From Bacteroidaceae bacterium (lineage in GTDB: Bacteria; Bacteroidota; Bacteroidia; Bacteroidales; Bacteroidaceae): a DNA stretch of 64,000 nt. Position numbers and translations under genes: made by a program. The stretch spans positions 1-64,000 of the forward strand of contig JAKSLI010000005.1 of assembly GCA_024401305.1 (NCBI GenBank), read 5' to 3'. Within the stretch, counting starts at the first letter, position 1; each line of letters starts with the position of its first letter. The notes beneath the pieces are model-generated. The model saw only the letters and a program-made list of their open reading frames with translations. It had not been told where the DNA came from and ran no database searches. Shown one piece after another: positions 41,210-50,244 of this stretch.

Positions 41210-42694
41210 CTATTGGTTTGTATATGAATAAATAGTGTTTCGCTGAGGCTTTACTCCCTTCTTTTTGAAGAGTTCTGCTACTGTTACGAATTGGTAGCCT
41301 TGCTTCTTCAATTCAGGAATAATTAGGTCGATGGCTTCAACGGTATTCTTATTGCCTTCCATATCGTGCAGAAGTACAATCATTCCGTCCTTTGCCTCCT
41401 TCACGATCTTCTCGTAGCGCTGTGTGCTGGTGACACTTGGCTCCCAATCGTTGCAGCCTATGCCGCAGATGAACGGAAGTTCTATTGCGTCATACATGCT
41501 TTGGCTTACATTAATATATGGAGGACGGAAGAACTGAGGATTACGACCAGTATATTTCTTTACGAGATTGGAAGTATAACTGATTTCCGATTGCAGACTG
41601 TCCTTGCTCACTTTGTCAAGGTTATTTGCGTGGGTGCGAGAGTGGTTTTCCACATCACATCCCATCTTTGTTGCGCGTACCATGGCAGCTGCTGTCTGCT
41701 CGTTGATATTGTTGCCAATGACAAAGAAGGAGCCCGTTACATTATGCTTCTCCAGAACATCGAGCATTTGCATGGTCGTGGTAAGGTTTGGACCATCGTC
41801 GAAACTTAGCGAGATGAGTTTCTTTGCTCCTTCGCGATTCAGGAAATCAAGGGCATGGTTGATGGTTTGAATCTTATGCTCGGCAGGAGGAAACCCGTGT
41901 GTACCATCCTTTATGATGTGGAATTCAGGCGAATTGAAGGCTTTGTCGGCTCGTTCCATGGAGTTGAATCCCGTTACGCTATCCTTGTCGCCATAGATTA
42001 TTGTCACCGGACCCTTGTATTTCTTCACATCCTCATAGACATCGTATGAAAGGAGCTTGTCGTAATATACATGGCTGATGTTCAAGCCCATAACATCGTA
42101 GCTTTCAGCATGATGCGCCTCTTTAGGATGAATGTTCCTTGCGTGGTCAGGGATGAGTAGGGCAGGGTAGATGAGAATCAAACCGGCTATCTTCTTAGGA
42201 TTGGCAGCTGCCGTGATTGAAGAAACGAGACCTCCCTGGCTATATCCCATGAGATAAATCCTTTTCTTGTCAACCCACTTCATCTTGCTGACGACTTTCA
42301 TGACAGCTTCCGCATCAGCCTGTTCGGTGAACACGGACATCTCCGTCGATTTTCCTTCGCTCTTGCTAACCTTGCCACCGCCACAGAAATCGAAGAGCAC
42401 GCATCCGTAACCGCTCTTTGCCAGAGCCTTTGCGTAAGGTTCCGGTTCGCCGTACGAAGAGTTGTAGCCATGGCAATGTATTACCATTGGCACCTTCTTG
42501 TCGTCGGCTGTCTTTGGGCGGTATATTCTGCCGAATATTCTTAAACCGTCACGAGAGCAGACCAAGTCTTCTTCCGTATAGTCAACGAAATCCTTGTAGT
42601 TGGTAACTGTGGAATAATCCAACACCTCATGCTGGGCAATTGCCGATACGGAGCCGAGAAGCAGGTAACTGCAGAGAAAGAGGAATTGTTTCAT
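41210..42694 (-). CDS. Two-domain carbohydrate esterase: alpha/beta hydrolase fused to NodB (CE4) deacetylase
   Basis: 494 aa, secreted (signal peptide about 1-20). Residues about 40-285 form an alpha/beta hydrolase of the feruloyl/acyl esterase type: oxyanion region HCHGYNSS, nucleophile S152 in GYSQGG, acid in YGDKDSVT, and histidine in DGTHGF. Residues about 290-480 are a NodB polysaccharide deacetylase: D299-D300 in SFDDGPN, metal histidines H351 and H355 in NHSRTH, FRPPY, and the late LLHDMEG histidine. Both active sites look intact. The pair could remove two kinds of acyl group from one glycan, such as ferulate and acetate on xylan (inference). It follows the GH13 gene by 42 bases in one operon. 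Confidence 0.88.
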   Translation of the reverse strand: MKQFLFLCSYLLLGSVSAIAQHEVLDYSTVTNYKDFVDYTEEDLVCSRDGLRIFGRIYRPKTADDKKVPMVIHCHGYNSSYGEPEPYAKALAKSGYGCVLFDFCGGGKVSKSEGKSTEMSVFTEQADAEAVMKVVSKMKWVDKKRIYLMGYSQGGLVSSITAAANPKKIAGLILIYPALLIPDHARNIHPKEAHHAESYDVMGLNISHVYYDKLLSYDVYEDVKKYKGPVTIIYGDKDSVTGFNSMERADKAFNSPEFHIIKDGTHGFPPAEHKIQTINHALDFLNREGAKKLISLSFDDGPNLTTTMQMLDVLEKHNVTGSFFVIGNNINEQTAAAMVRATKMGCDVENHSRTHANNLDKVSKDSLQSEISYTSNLVKKYTGRNPQFFRPPYINVSQSMYDAIELPFICGIGCNDWEPSVTSTQRYEKIVKEAKDGMIVLLHDMEGNKNTVEAIDLIIPELKKQGYQFVTVAELFKKKGVKPQRNTIYSYTNQ

Positions 42695-42736
42695 GGATAA
42701 ATGTGAGTTTAGGGTTATGGATTAGAGCCGATATTC

Positions 42737-44761
42737 TTAGTATTCGAGGATGAGGCTTTGGCGTGGCTTGAGCTTGAAGTCTTCCGATATGTTGTATTTT
42801 CTGCCAGATGTCACGTCCTTTGCAACTGTTCCTGACGGTACGGCTTCAGCGTATCGCTTTGCCTGGAAAGTGGCTTCGCTCTTCGTGCCGTTGAGAACCA
42901 CGAGCACGCTCTTGCCGTTGTAGTGGCGGTTTATTACATAAACGCCGTCAACAGGACACCATTGCGTCTGCTTTCCCTTGATGATGACATCGTTGCCCTG
43001 ACGCCAGTGGAGAAGCTTTGAGACCCAACGGAACATGGCTTTCTCCGATTGCGTCATGCCTTCCTGCGTGAAAGCATTCTTCGTGTCGCCTGCCCATCCG
43101 CCTGGGAAATCGTTGCGGACATAGCCGTCCGTGATCTCCTTCGTGCCGTTCATGAGAATCTCCGTGCCGTAGTAGAGCTGAGGGATTCGCTTTATGGTGA
43201 GCAATACGGAGAGCGCCTGCTTGAGAGCGAGAGTGTCCTTCGTCTTGCCGAGGAAACGGTCGGTGTCGTGATTGTCGAGGAAAGCCATCACCGACGATGG
43301 GTTAGGGTAGAGGTAGTCATACACGAGGTTGTTGTAGATCTTGTTGAAACCGTTCCACCAAGCGTCAGTCTCCTCGTATTTCGTAGCAGCGCCAATCTTC
43401 TCGTAGAAGGCGAAGTCCATCACCGTAGGGAGGTTGGAGTTTATGAGCTGCTGCGTATTGGTCTCCTTGCGAGCTTCCACGCGGTTGCTGCTGTCCTTCA
43501 CGAAGTCCTTCTGCCAAGCCGCAGTATAGGCAGGTTCAGTGACCCATGTCTCGCCAACGACATTGTAGTTTGGATATTCCTCGAGAAGTTCCTTCATCCA
43601 TCTTGCCATGCCTTCCTTGAAAGCGTAAGGGTAAGTGTCCATGCGAATGCCGTCTATACCAACGGTCTCTATCCACCAGAAGGAGTTCTGGATAAGGTAA
43701 CGCATCACATGAGGGTTGCGCTGGTTGAGGTCAGGCATCGAAGGCACGAACCAGCCTTCGGTAGTTTCCTTGAGGTCAATCTTTGAAGCGTATGGGTCGA
43801 GTACAGGAGTCAGCTTGTAGTTCGTCTGTACATACTGCTCGTTTGTAGGGGGAGTTGCCATAACCGACTGACCTTCAGGATTCTTCTGCTCGCTTGCGTT
43901 TTCCTTGTTTGTAGCTTGAGCCTCTGGGGAAAGCCATTCAGGGGTGTTGAACCAATCGTCAGAAGGCATGTCGGCTACCCAAGGGTGGTCGAAGCCGCAA
44001 TGGTTGAATATCATGTCCATGACTATCTTGAGGCCTTTCTGGTGCGCCTCGTCGCAAAGCTGGCGATACTGTTCGTTCGTGCCGAAGAAAGGATCCACGC
44101 GGTAGTAGTCGGTAGTGGCGTAGCCGTGGTAAGTGCTTTGTTCGCCCGCATCAGGAGAGTTGTTCTCGAGGACGGGAGTAAACCATAGGGCGGTCACGCC
44201 GAGCTTGTTGAAATAGTCAAGGTTCTGGCGTATTCCTTCGAGGTTGCCGCCGTGGCGAAGTGAAGGCTTTGTGCGGTCGATGCGGCGTTTGTCAGAAGCT
44301 GACGCTTCAGACACAGGGGCTTTCTTTTTTGACTTTGCCTTTGCTGTTGTGGCTGTTAGTGGGGCAGAGGCAAAACGGTCGGGCATGAGCATGTAGAGCA
44401 CATCGGCGTTGGTGAATCCCTTGCGGTCCTTGCCCGCCATTTCGCGCTCCTTGAGTTCATACTTCTGCTTGACGGTCTTCTTGCCGATCTTGAAGCTTAG
44501 CGTCATCTCGCCGGCTTTCGCATTGGCGATGTCGAGGTAAACGAGGAGATAGTTGGGCGATTTCAGTCGCACCACATCCTCTATCCTCACGCCCTCATAG
44601 TCGGTAGTGACCTCGGCATTCCTGATGCCTTCGCCATAAACCATGAGTTGGAGTTTCGGGTTCTTCATTCCGACATACCAGTTGGTAGGGTCGATACGGT
44701 AAGCAAAAGAATTCTGCCACATAATACAGAACAGAAAGATTAGGGTTAGTATTCGTTTCAT
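42737..44761 (-). CDS. GH13 alpha-amylase/neopullulanase-like enzyme
   Basis: 674 aa from the ATG at 44761, which follows the -7 box at 44785-44793; an ATG at 44788 lies inside that box and is rejected. Signal peptide about 1-20. An N-terminal beta domain (about 22-115) is followed by the GH13 barrel. Conserved regions are DMIFNHCG, nucleophile D375 in GIRMDTYPY, acid E404 in VVGETWV, and FLDNHDTDR. This layout is that of SusA-type neopullulanases acting on malto-oligosaccharides. Residues 148-157 are APVSEASASD, the in-frame repeat shared with GH10 and GH31, set between LMPDRFAS and the barrel in a Lys-rich insert. No SusC/D genes are adjacent. Confidence 0.92.
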   Translation of the reverse strand: MKRILTLIFLFCIMWQNSFAYRIDPTNWYVGMKNPKLQLMVYGEGIRNAEVTTDYEGVRIEDVVRLKSPNYLLVYLDIANAKAGEMTLSFKIGKKTVKQKYELKEREMAGKDRKGFTNADVLYMLMPDRFASAPLTATTAKAKSKKKAPVSEASASDKRRIDRTKPSLRHGGNLEGIRQNLDYFNKLGVTALWFTPVLENNSPDAGEQSTYHGYATTDYYRVDPFFGTNEQYRQLCDEAHQKGLKIVMDMIFNHCGFDHPWVADMPSDDWFNTPEWLSPEAQATNKENASEQKNPEGQSVMATPPTNEQYVQTNYKLTPVLDPYASKIDLKETTEGWFVPSMPDLNQRNPHVMRYLIQNSFWWIETVGIDGIRMDTYPYAFKEGMARWMKELLEEYPNYNVVGETWVTEPAYTAAWQKDFVKDSSNRVEARKETNTQQLINSNLPTVMDFAFYEKIGAATKYEETDAWWNGFNKIYNNLVYDYLYPNPSSVMAFLDNHDTDRFLGKTKDTLALKQALSVLLTIKRIPQLYYGTEILMNGTKEITDGYVRNDFPGGWAGDTKNAFTQEGMTQSEKAMFRWVSKLLHWRQGNDVIIKGKQTQWCPVDGVYVINRHYNGKSVLVVLNGTKSEATFQAKRYAEAVPSGTVAKDVTSGRKYNISEDFKLKPRQSLILEY
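44291..44320 (-). repeat. In-frame palindromic coding repeat, GH13 copy
   Basis: 30 bp on the coding strand encoding APVSEASASD, with 29 of 30 bases identical to the GH10 copy at 15094-15123, about 29 kb away and on the opposite strand. Confidence 0.92.
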
Positions 44762-44784
44762 TGTTGAGTTTTTTTGTTTTGCGT

Positions 44785-44793
44785 GCAAAGTTA
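44785..44793 (-). promoter_or_regulatory. -7 promoter element for GH13-esterase operon
   Basis: TAACTTTGC on the minus strand, 24 bases before the start at 44761. Confidence 0.75.
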
Positions 44794-44913
44794 AAGTTTT
44801 TTGTTGAAATAGAGAAAAAAACTTCGAGAATAGTTCAGTAAATCTTTGCTATCGTTTGCGAAACATGAATTACGAAGGGAAAACGGTAAGTTTGTTTTCG
44901 AGGCGATTTATAG

Positions 44914-45030
44914 AAATTTGCAGATGGTTTTGACATCGATGACTATGCTGACAATGTGGCACGCGAAATCCGCAACGCTCTCAAGGGCCTCGTAGAGGGT
45001 TCGTATGCTTTTTTGCACAAAGGGGTCTGA
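44914..45030 (+). pseudogene. Coding-like gene fragment inside a repeat element
   Basis: The frame after a TAG at 44911 reads FADGFDIDDYADNVAREIRN then ALKGLVEGSYA and stops at 45030. It looks like real protein sequence but has no start codon or promoter. Its 3' part is the dispersed element also found at 4402-4449 (TTCGTATGC and GCTTTTTTGCACAAAGGGG). The family is not recognised; a phage or mobile origin is possible. Confidence 0.4.
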
Positions 45031-45050
45031 CCCTCCCCCCTGAGGGGGCG
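45000..45050. repeat. Dispersed intergenic element, copy 2
   Basis: TTCGTATGC followed directly by TTTTTTGCACAAAGGGG, shared with copy 1 at 4402-4449. It continues into a CCCCCTGAGGGGG hairpin at 45035-45047. The remaining 45050-45120 sequence shows nothing further. Confidence 0.6.
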
Positions 45051-45126
45051 AACGGGAGAGCGGAGTAACATCTCCAATCGGGGGAGTAGTATGACTCGTT
45101 CGCTGAGAAATTATCTAGAAAAAAGA

Positions 45127-45164
45127 AAAGAGTGCTTCCGATGATTATGTCGGAAGCACTCTTT
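45127..45164 (-). terminator. Distal terminator of gdhA
   Basis: AAAGAGTGCTTCCGA pairs with TCGGAAGCACTCTTT. On the minus strand TCTTTTTT follows, so it ends leftward transcription; it is nearly symmetric. Confidence 0.85.
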
Positions 45165-45194
45165 GTATTAACTAATAAAACAGTGTGTCTATGG

Positions 45195-45230
45195 ATGAGC
45201 CATTCAAAGGGTGAACCTTTGACGGCTCAG
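45195..45230 (-). terminator. Proximal hairpin downstream of gdhA
   Basis: TGAGCCGTCAAAGG pairs with CCTTTGAATGGCTCA on the minus strand. It lies just after the gdhA stop; there is no strong T run. Confidence 0.6.
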
Positions 45231-45237
45231 TTTATAA

Positions 45238-46578
45238 TTAGACGATACCCTGAGCCATCATAGCTTTAGCAACCTTCATGAAGCCTGCTACGTTAGCACC
45301 CTTCACGTAGTTTACATAGCCGTCAGCCTCTGTACCGTACTTAACACAGTTCTCGTGGATGTTCTCCATGATCCAGAGGAGCTTAGCGTCAACTTCTTCA
45401 GAAGTCCAGTTGAGACGCTGTGAGTTCTGAGCCATTTCGAGACCTGATACTGATACACCACCAGCGTTAGAAGCCTTACCTGGAGAGTAGAGGATCTTAG
45501 CGTCCTGGAATACCTTGATAGCCTCTGGACGTGTAGGCATGTTAGCACCCTCAGCAACAGCGATAACACCGTTAGCTACGAGAGCCTTAGCAGCCTCCTC
45601 GTTGATCTCGTTCTGAGTAGCACATGGGAGAGCGATCTGACAACCCTTCTCGAACCAAGGCTTAGCACCCTCAACGTACTTAGCGTTTGGATACTTCTCA
45701 ACGTACTCGCGGATACGACCACGCTCAACGTTCTTGAGCTCCATGATGTAGTCGAGCTTAGCGCGATCGATACCTTCTGGATCGTAGATGTAACCGTCAG
45801 AGTCAGACATTGTCATTGGAGTACCACCGAGCTGGAGAACCTTCTCTGCAGCGTACTGAGCAACGTTACCAGCACCTGAGATGAGAACCTTCTTGCCTGC
45901 AACTGTATCATTCTTAGTGTTGAGCATAGCGCGGAGGAAGTAAACTGTACCGTAACCTGTAGCTTCAGGACGGATGAGTGAACCACCGAACTCAAGACCC
46001 TTACCAGTGAGTACGCCTTCGAACTGACGAGTGTACTTCTTGTAAGCACCGAACATGTAACCTACCTCGCGGCCACCTACGCCGATGTCACCAGCAGGAA
46101 CGTCGCAGTCAGCGCCGATGTGACGATAGAGCTCGAGCATGAATGCCTGGCAGAAACGCATAACCTCAGCGTTAGACTTGCCGCGTGGAGAGAAGTCTGA
46201 ACCACCCTTAGCACCACCCATAGCGAGAGTAGTAAGAGAGTTCTTGAAAGTCTGCTCGAAAGCAAGGAACTTGAGGATAGAAAGGTTTACTGACTTATGG
46301 AAACGGATACCTCCCTTGTAAGGGCCGATAGCGTTGTTGTGCTGGATACGGTAACCCATGTTGTTCTGGATCTGACCCTTGTCGTCCATCCAAGAAACAC
46401 GGAACTGATATACGCGATCTGGAATACAGAGGCGCTCGATGAGGTTAACTGCGTCAAACTCAGGGTGCTTGTTGTACTCCTCTTCGATAGTACCGAGAAC
46501 TTCTTCTACTGCCTGGATGTACTCAGGCTCATTTGGGAATCTCTGCTTGAGATTCTCGAGAACTTTCTGTGCGTTCAT
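45238..46578 (-). CDS. gdhA: Glutamate dehydrogenase, hexameric type (GdhA)
   Basis: 446 aa from the ATG at 46578 (MNAQKVLENLKQRFP). The frame stays open to 46698 but crosses a -7 box at 46674-46682, so the longer start is rejected. It makes glutamate from 2-oxoglutarate and ammonium. Visible motifs are catalytic Lys in PYKGGIRFHKSVN, GGAKGGSDF with the second Lys, DVPAGDIGVGGREVGYM, and the Rossmann ISGAGNVAQYA. Length and sequence fit the small hexameric NADP-type enzymes. Codon bias is very strong. Two hairpins follow the gene. Confidence 0.96.
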   Translation of the reverse strand: MNAQKVLENLKQRFPNEPEYIQAVEEVLGTIEEEYNKHPEFDAVNLIERLCIPDRVYQFRVSWMDDKGQIQNNMGYRIQHNNAIGPYKGGIRFHKSVNLSILKFLAFEQTFKNSLTTLAMGGAKGGSDFSPRGKSNAEVMRFCQAFMLELYRHIGADCDVPAGDIGVGGREVGYMFGAYKKYTRQFEGVLTGKGLEFGGSLIRPEATGYGTVYFLRAMLNTKNDTVAGKKVLISGAGNVAQYAAEKVLQLGGTPMTMSDSDGYIYDPEGIDRAKLDYIMELKNVERGRIREYVEKYPNAKYVEGAKPWFEKGCQIALPCATQNEINEEAAKALVANGVIAVAEGANMPTRPEAIKVFQDAKILYSPGKASNAGGVSVSGLEMAQNSQRLNWTSEEVDAKLLWIMENIHENCVKYGTEADGYVNYVKGANVAGFMKVAKAMMAQGIV

Positions 46579-46673
46579 TTCTTTATTAGTTTTTAGTTTG
46601 TTGGTTATAAATTCAGTTTGATATATATTGGAAGTTTTTGTGTCTTTTTTGTCGGTTTTTACCGTTTGCGAGT

Positions 46674-46682
46674 GCAAAATTA
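46674..46682 (-). promoter_or_regulatory. -7 promoter element for gdhA
   Basis: TAATTTTGC on the minus strand, 96 bases before the ATG at 46578. The -33 element is not well defined. Confidence 0.6.
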
Positions 46683-46757
46683 CTACTTTTCTGCACAAAA
46701 AAGTGACAAAACGTCAGTTTTTTGTAATATTTACTTACTTTTTGCTATATATCAATA

Positions 46758-46790
46758 TTGAGTAATGACTTATGAGTAATGACTTACTAC
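46758..46790. repeat. Heptad run (TGAGTAA / TGACTTA) overlapping the mfd stop
   Basis: Four or five seven-base units; the last includes the mfd stop codon. It resembles the run at 16617-16680. Confidence 0.85.
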
Positions 46791-49700
46791 TGAACGCTCT
46801 TTAGCAAATTGACGGCATCGCTTACGGTTGACACATTATTAATAATAAACATTCGCTTGCCCTTTTGCTGTATTTCGCATCGTTGCACATTCTGCATCAC
46901 GAAATTCAGTATTGACGTGAAAGCCGAAGACTGGTAGAACGGGCTATTGTCGTTTGCAACGAACTGCATTCGCATCTGGTTGTTCTTCAGTATGAGTTTC
47001 TCGCATCCGAAATGCTTGCCCAACCTGCGAAGCGGCACGACGAGCAGAAGTTCCTCGGCTTCATGAGGCAACTTTCCGAAGCGGTCTTCAAGTCGCTTGC
47101 GGTAGTTGTCAAGGTCATTGTCGGTCTTTAGCTGGTCGAGTTCGCGATAGAGCAACATTCTTTCGGCAGAACCAGGCACATATAGCTCAGGGAAGAACAT
47201 CTCGAAGTCGCTTTCGATGGTGCAATCGTCAACGAAATCCTCGCCTTTCACATCGCCCTTTGCCTTCAGTTCCTCAGCAAACATGTCGCTGAACTCATCG
47301 TTCTTGAGTTCATTGACGGCTTGGTTCAGTATCTTCTGGTAAGTTTCATATCCGAGATCTTCCATGAAGCCGCTCTGCTCCGCGCCGAGAAGGTTGCCGG
47401 CACCACGAATGTCGAGGTCCTGCATAGAGAGATTGAAACCGCTGCCGAGGTCGGAGAATGTCTCAAGAGCCTCAAGACGACGGCGGGCATCTACGTTGAG
47501 CGCGGCGAGTGGAGGTGCCATGAGATAGCAGAACGCCTTCTTGTTGCTTCGTCCCACGCGACCACGCATCTGGTGGAGGTCGGAAAGTCCGAAATGGTTT
47601 GCGCCATCTATGATGATTGTATTGGCGTTGCCTACGTCAATTCCGTTCTCGACGATTGTGGTTGAAACGAGCACATCATAGTCGTAATTGATGAAGCCAA
47701 GGATGATGTTCTCCAATTCCACAGGACTCATCTGTCCGTGACCAATGGCTACGCGGCAGTCAGGAATGTACTTCTCGATGAGAATCTTTATTTCGTCGAG
47801 ACGGTTGATGCGGTTGCATACGAAATAGACCTGACCGTTTCGAGACATCTCATAGTTGATGGCATCAACGATAATGTCCTTGTCGAACGTATGTATCTCT
47901 GTAGCTACAGGATAACGGTTAGGCGGTGGCGTCTGTATGATGCTCATGTCGCGAGCGCCCATGAGAGAGAACTGAAGTGTACGCGGAATAGGAGTTGCCG
48001 ACATGGTGAGCGTGTCGATGTTCACCTTCAGCTGCTTGAGCTTCTCCTTTGTTGACACGCCAAACTTCTGCTCCTCGTCGATGATGAGAAGCCCCAAGTC
48101 CTTGAACTTGACGGTTTTAGAGATAAGCTTATGGGTGCCGATGATGATGTCAATCTTGCCTTCAGCAAGTTCAGCGAGAATCTCCTTCGTCTGCTTTGCC
48201 GAACGCGCACGAGAAAGATATTCCACCTTTACCGGCATGTCCTTCATTCTGTGGGCAAACGACTGGTAATGCTGGTAGGCAAGAACCGTAGTAGGCACGA
48301 GAACGGCTGTCTGCTTGCCGTCGGTAGCCGCCTTGAAAGCAGCACGCATGGCAACTTCCGTCTTTCCGAAACCGACATCTCCGCAGACGAGACGATCCAT
48401 TGGCTTGGAGCTCTCCATGTCTGCCTTAACGTCGTTGGTGGCCTTGAGCTGGTCAGGGGTATCCTCGTAAAGGAACGACGCCTCGAGTTCGTGTTGCAGA
48501 TAACCGTCAGGACTGAAGGCAAAGCCCTTCTTGTGGCGGCGGGCAGCATAGAGCTTGATGAGGTCGCGGGCAATGTCCTTGATGCGCTTCTTCGCCTTCT
48601 CCTTGAGTCTGTCCCAAGCTCCTGTGCCAAGCGTGCTGAGGCGTGGAGGTTGCTCGGAATCGCCACGCTTGTATTTCGATATCTTGTAAAGGCTATGGAT
48701 GCTGACATCCACCTTGTCGTTATGCTGATAAACGATGCGGATGACCTCCTTGTAGCTGTCGCCTTGAGGTATGCGCACAAGTCCTGCGAACTTTCCGATG
48801 CCAAGGTCAACATGTATTACATAATCGCCAACCTCCATCTCCTGCAGTTCCTTCATGGTCATCGCCACCTTGCCTCGGCGGGCGGTATCTGACTTGAGGT
48901 TGTATTTGTGGAAACGGTCGAAGATTTGGTGGTCGGTGAAGACGCAAAGTTTCGCGGAAGTGTCGATGAAGCCAGCGTGAACGGTCTTGTCGATAGGGAT
49001 GAACTGGATGCCTTCGTCGAACGATTCCAGAATCTCCTTCAAGCGCTCTTGCTGCTTCGCGCTATCGGCAAGGATGTACAATTTATAGCCGGCTTCCTTG
49101 TATTTCCTGAGCTCGGAATGGAGAAGGTCGAAGTTCTTGTGGAAAATAGGCTGCGGAGTTATGTTTGCCTTCAGTTTCTTGTGACCTTTGAGAGCCTTGC
49201 TTTGCGGTATGTTGCCGAATTCGAAGATGCGTAAATCGTTGGCAATATTCATGAAAACCGATGGCTGTGTGAGGGTTTGCGCGGCGCTCATCTCCTTCAT
49301 TATTTCCTCTCGTTCCATCTCTGTGGCTGTTTCGAGACGCTCGCTGAGAGCCTTGTCGGCAAAGCCTTCCTGATAGACGGCTGCGATGGAATCGTGAACA
49401 TACTGGATGTTCTTCGTGACAATGATGGAATCTTGCGGAAAGAAAGTGAGCAGATTGATTTTCTCCGTCTTTATCTCGGATATTTCCGGTACTATTTCAA
49501 TCTGGTTCAGACGTTCTTTTGAAAGCTGGTTGTCCACTTCGAATGTGCGAAGGGAATCGATGTCGTCGCCGAAGAAATCTATGCGGAAAGGATATTCCGA
49601 GCTGTAAGAATAGACATCCAAAATGCTACCATGCTGCGCATACTGACCAGGCTCGTAAACATAGTCAACCTCCTTGAAGCCCAACTCGCGCAATTGCTGT

Positions 49701-50215
49701 GTGAGTGGGGTAATCTTTATGCTTTGGTTTACCTTGAGAACAATGGTGCGTTCATCGAGTTTCTGCTTCGAAACGACCATCTCGGCAATGGCTTCGGGGT
49801 AGGTGACGATGAGTAAGGTTGTGAGGTTATGAGGTTGTGAGGTTGTGAGGTTGGAAAGTTTTGCAAGGACTTCCGTGCGCAGAATCTCGTTGCCAGCATC
49901 CTTTTGTCCGTATTTCACCTTTCTTTTATAGGATGAAGGGAAGAAGAGCACTTGGTTTGTGCCGAGAATCTGCGTGAGGTCGTGGTAGAAATAGCCTGCC
50001 TCTTCTGCATCATTTAATATAAATAATGTGCAAAAAGTGCCGCTGTCTGCAAGCAACTGGGAAGAGAAAAGCGTGCTCCATGCCATGGCAAGTGCCGACT
50101 GGACATTGAAACCTTCCAACGAAACTCGTCTCGTTTCGTTGTCGCTGACCAGTTTTTCTAACGCCTTGGCAGCTGGGGATTTTGAATATAGTGTGATGAA
50201 ATCGTTTATTTTCAT
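46787..50215 (-). CDS. mfd: Transcription-repair coupling factor
   Basis: 1142 aa. This DNA translocase removes stalled RNA polymerase and recruits UvrA for strand-specific repair. Order: UvrB-like N-terminal modules, the RNA polymerase-interaction domain (about 480-560, EMEVGDYVIHVDLGIGKFAG), the SF2 helicase with Walker A GDVGFGKTE and DEEQ box, the RecG-like TRG region, and the C-terminal UvrA-masking D7 domain. Residues about 119-134 (KLSNLTTSQPHNLTTLL) are coded by a period-8 repeat (49815-49854) placed in a surface loop before LIVTYPEA. The RecD-like helicase gene lies 29 bases upstream and may be co-transcribed. Confidence 0.96.
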   Translation of the reverse strand: MKINDFITLYSKSPAAKALEKLVSDNETRRVSLEGFNVQSALAMAWSTLFSSQLLADSGTFCTLFILNDAEEAGYFYHDLTQILGTNQVLFFPSSYKRKVKYGQKDAGNEILRTEVLAKLSNLTTSQPHNLTTLLIVTYPEAIAEMVVSKQKLDERTIVLKVNQSIKITPLTQQLRELGFKEVDYVYEPGQYAQHGSILDVYSYSSEYPFRIDFFGDDIDSLRTFEVDNQLSKERLNQIEIVPEISEIKTEKINLLTFFPQDSIIVTKNIQYVHDSIAAVYQEGFADKALSERLETATEMEREEIMKEMSAAQTLTQPSVFMNIANDLRIFEFGNIPQSKALKGHKKLKANITPQPIFHKNFDLLHSELRKYKEAGYKLYILADSAKQQERLKEILESFDEGIQFIPIDKTVHAGFIDTSAKLCVFTDHQIFDRFHKYNLKSDTARRGKVAMTMKELQEMEVGDYVIHVDLGIGKFAGLVRIPQGDSYKEVIRIVYQHNDKVDVSIHSLYKISKYKRGDSEQPPRLSTLGTGAWDRLKEKAKKRIKDIARDLIKLYAARRHKKGFAFSPDGYLQHELEASFLYEDTPDQLKATNDVKADMESSKPMDRLVCGDVGFGKTEVAMRAAFKAATDGKQTAVLVPTTVLAYQHYQSFAHRMKDMPVKVEYLSRARSAKQTKEILAELAEGKIDIIIGTHKLISKTVKFKDLGLLIIDEEQKFGVSTKEKLKQLKVNIDTLTMSATPIPRTLQFSLMGARDMSIIQTPPPNRYPVATEIHTFDKDIIVDAINYEMSRNGQVYFVCNRINRLDEIKILIEKYIPDCRVAIGHGQMSPVELENIILGFINYDYDVLVSTTIVENGIDVGNANTIIIDGANHFGLSDLHQMRGRVGRSNKKAFCYLMAPPLAALNVDARRRLEALETFSDLGSGFNLSMQDLDIRGAGNLLGAEQSGFMEDLGYETYQKILNQAVNELKNDEFSDMFAEELKAKGDVKGEDFVDDCTIESDFEMFFPELYVPGSAERMLLYRELDQLKTDNDLDNYRKRLEDRFGKLPHEAEELLLVVPLRRLGKHFGCEKLILKNNQMRMQFVANDNSPFYQSSAFTSILNFVMQNVQRCEIQQKGKRMFIINNVSTVSDAVNLLKSVQ
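49815..49854. repeat. Period-8 tandem repeat inside mfd
   Basis: Five units of GAGGTTGT or near variants on the plus strand, fully inside the mfd reading frame and coding Asn-Leu-Thr-Thr-type residues. Confidence 0.92.
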
Positions 50216-50244
50216 GAAGATGGTTTCAGAGGGGTCAGAAACTT

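Noticed and set aside
45238..46698. Longer start for gdhA (and likewise for clpB, pepD, the CapA-like gene and GH13)
   Set aside because: The extensions cross the -7 promoter box or, for clpB, the sigma-54-like site, and lack homology; internal ATGs with proper signals or ribosome sites were chosen.
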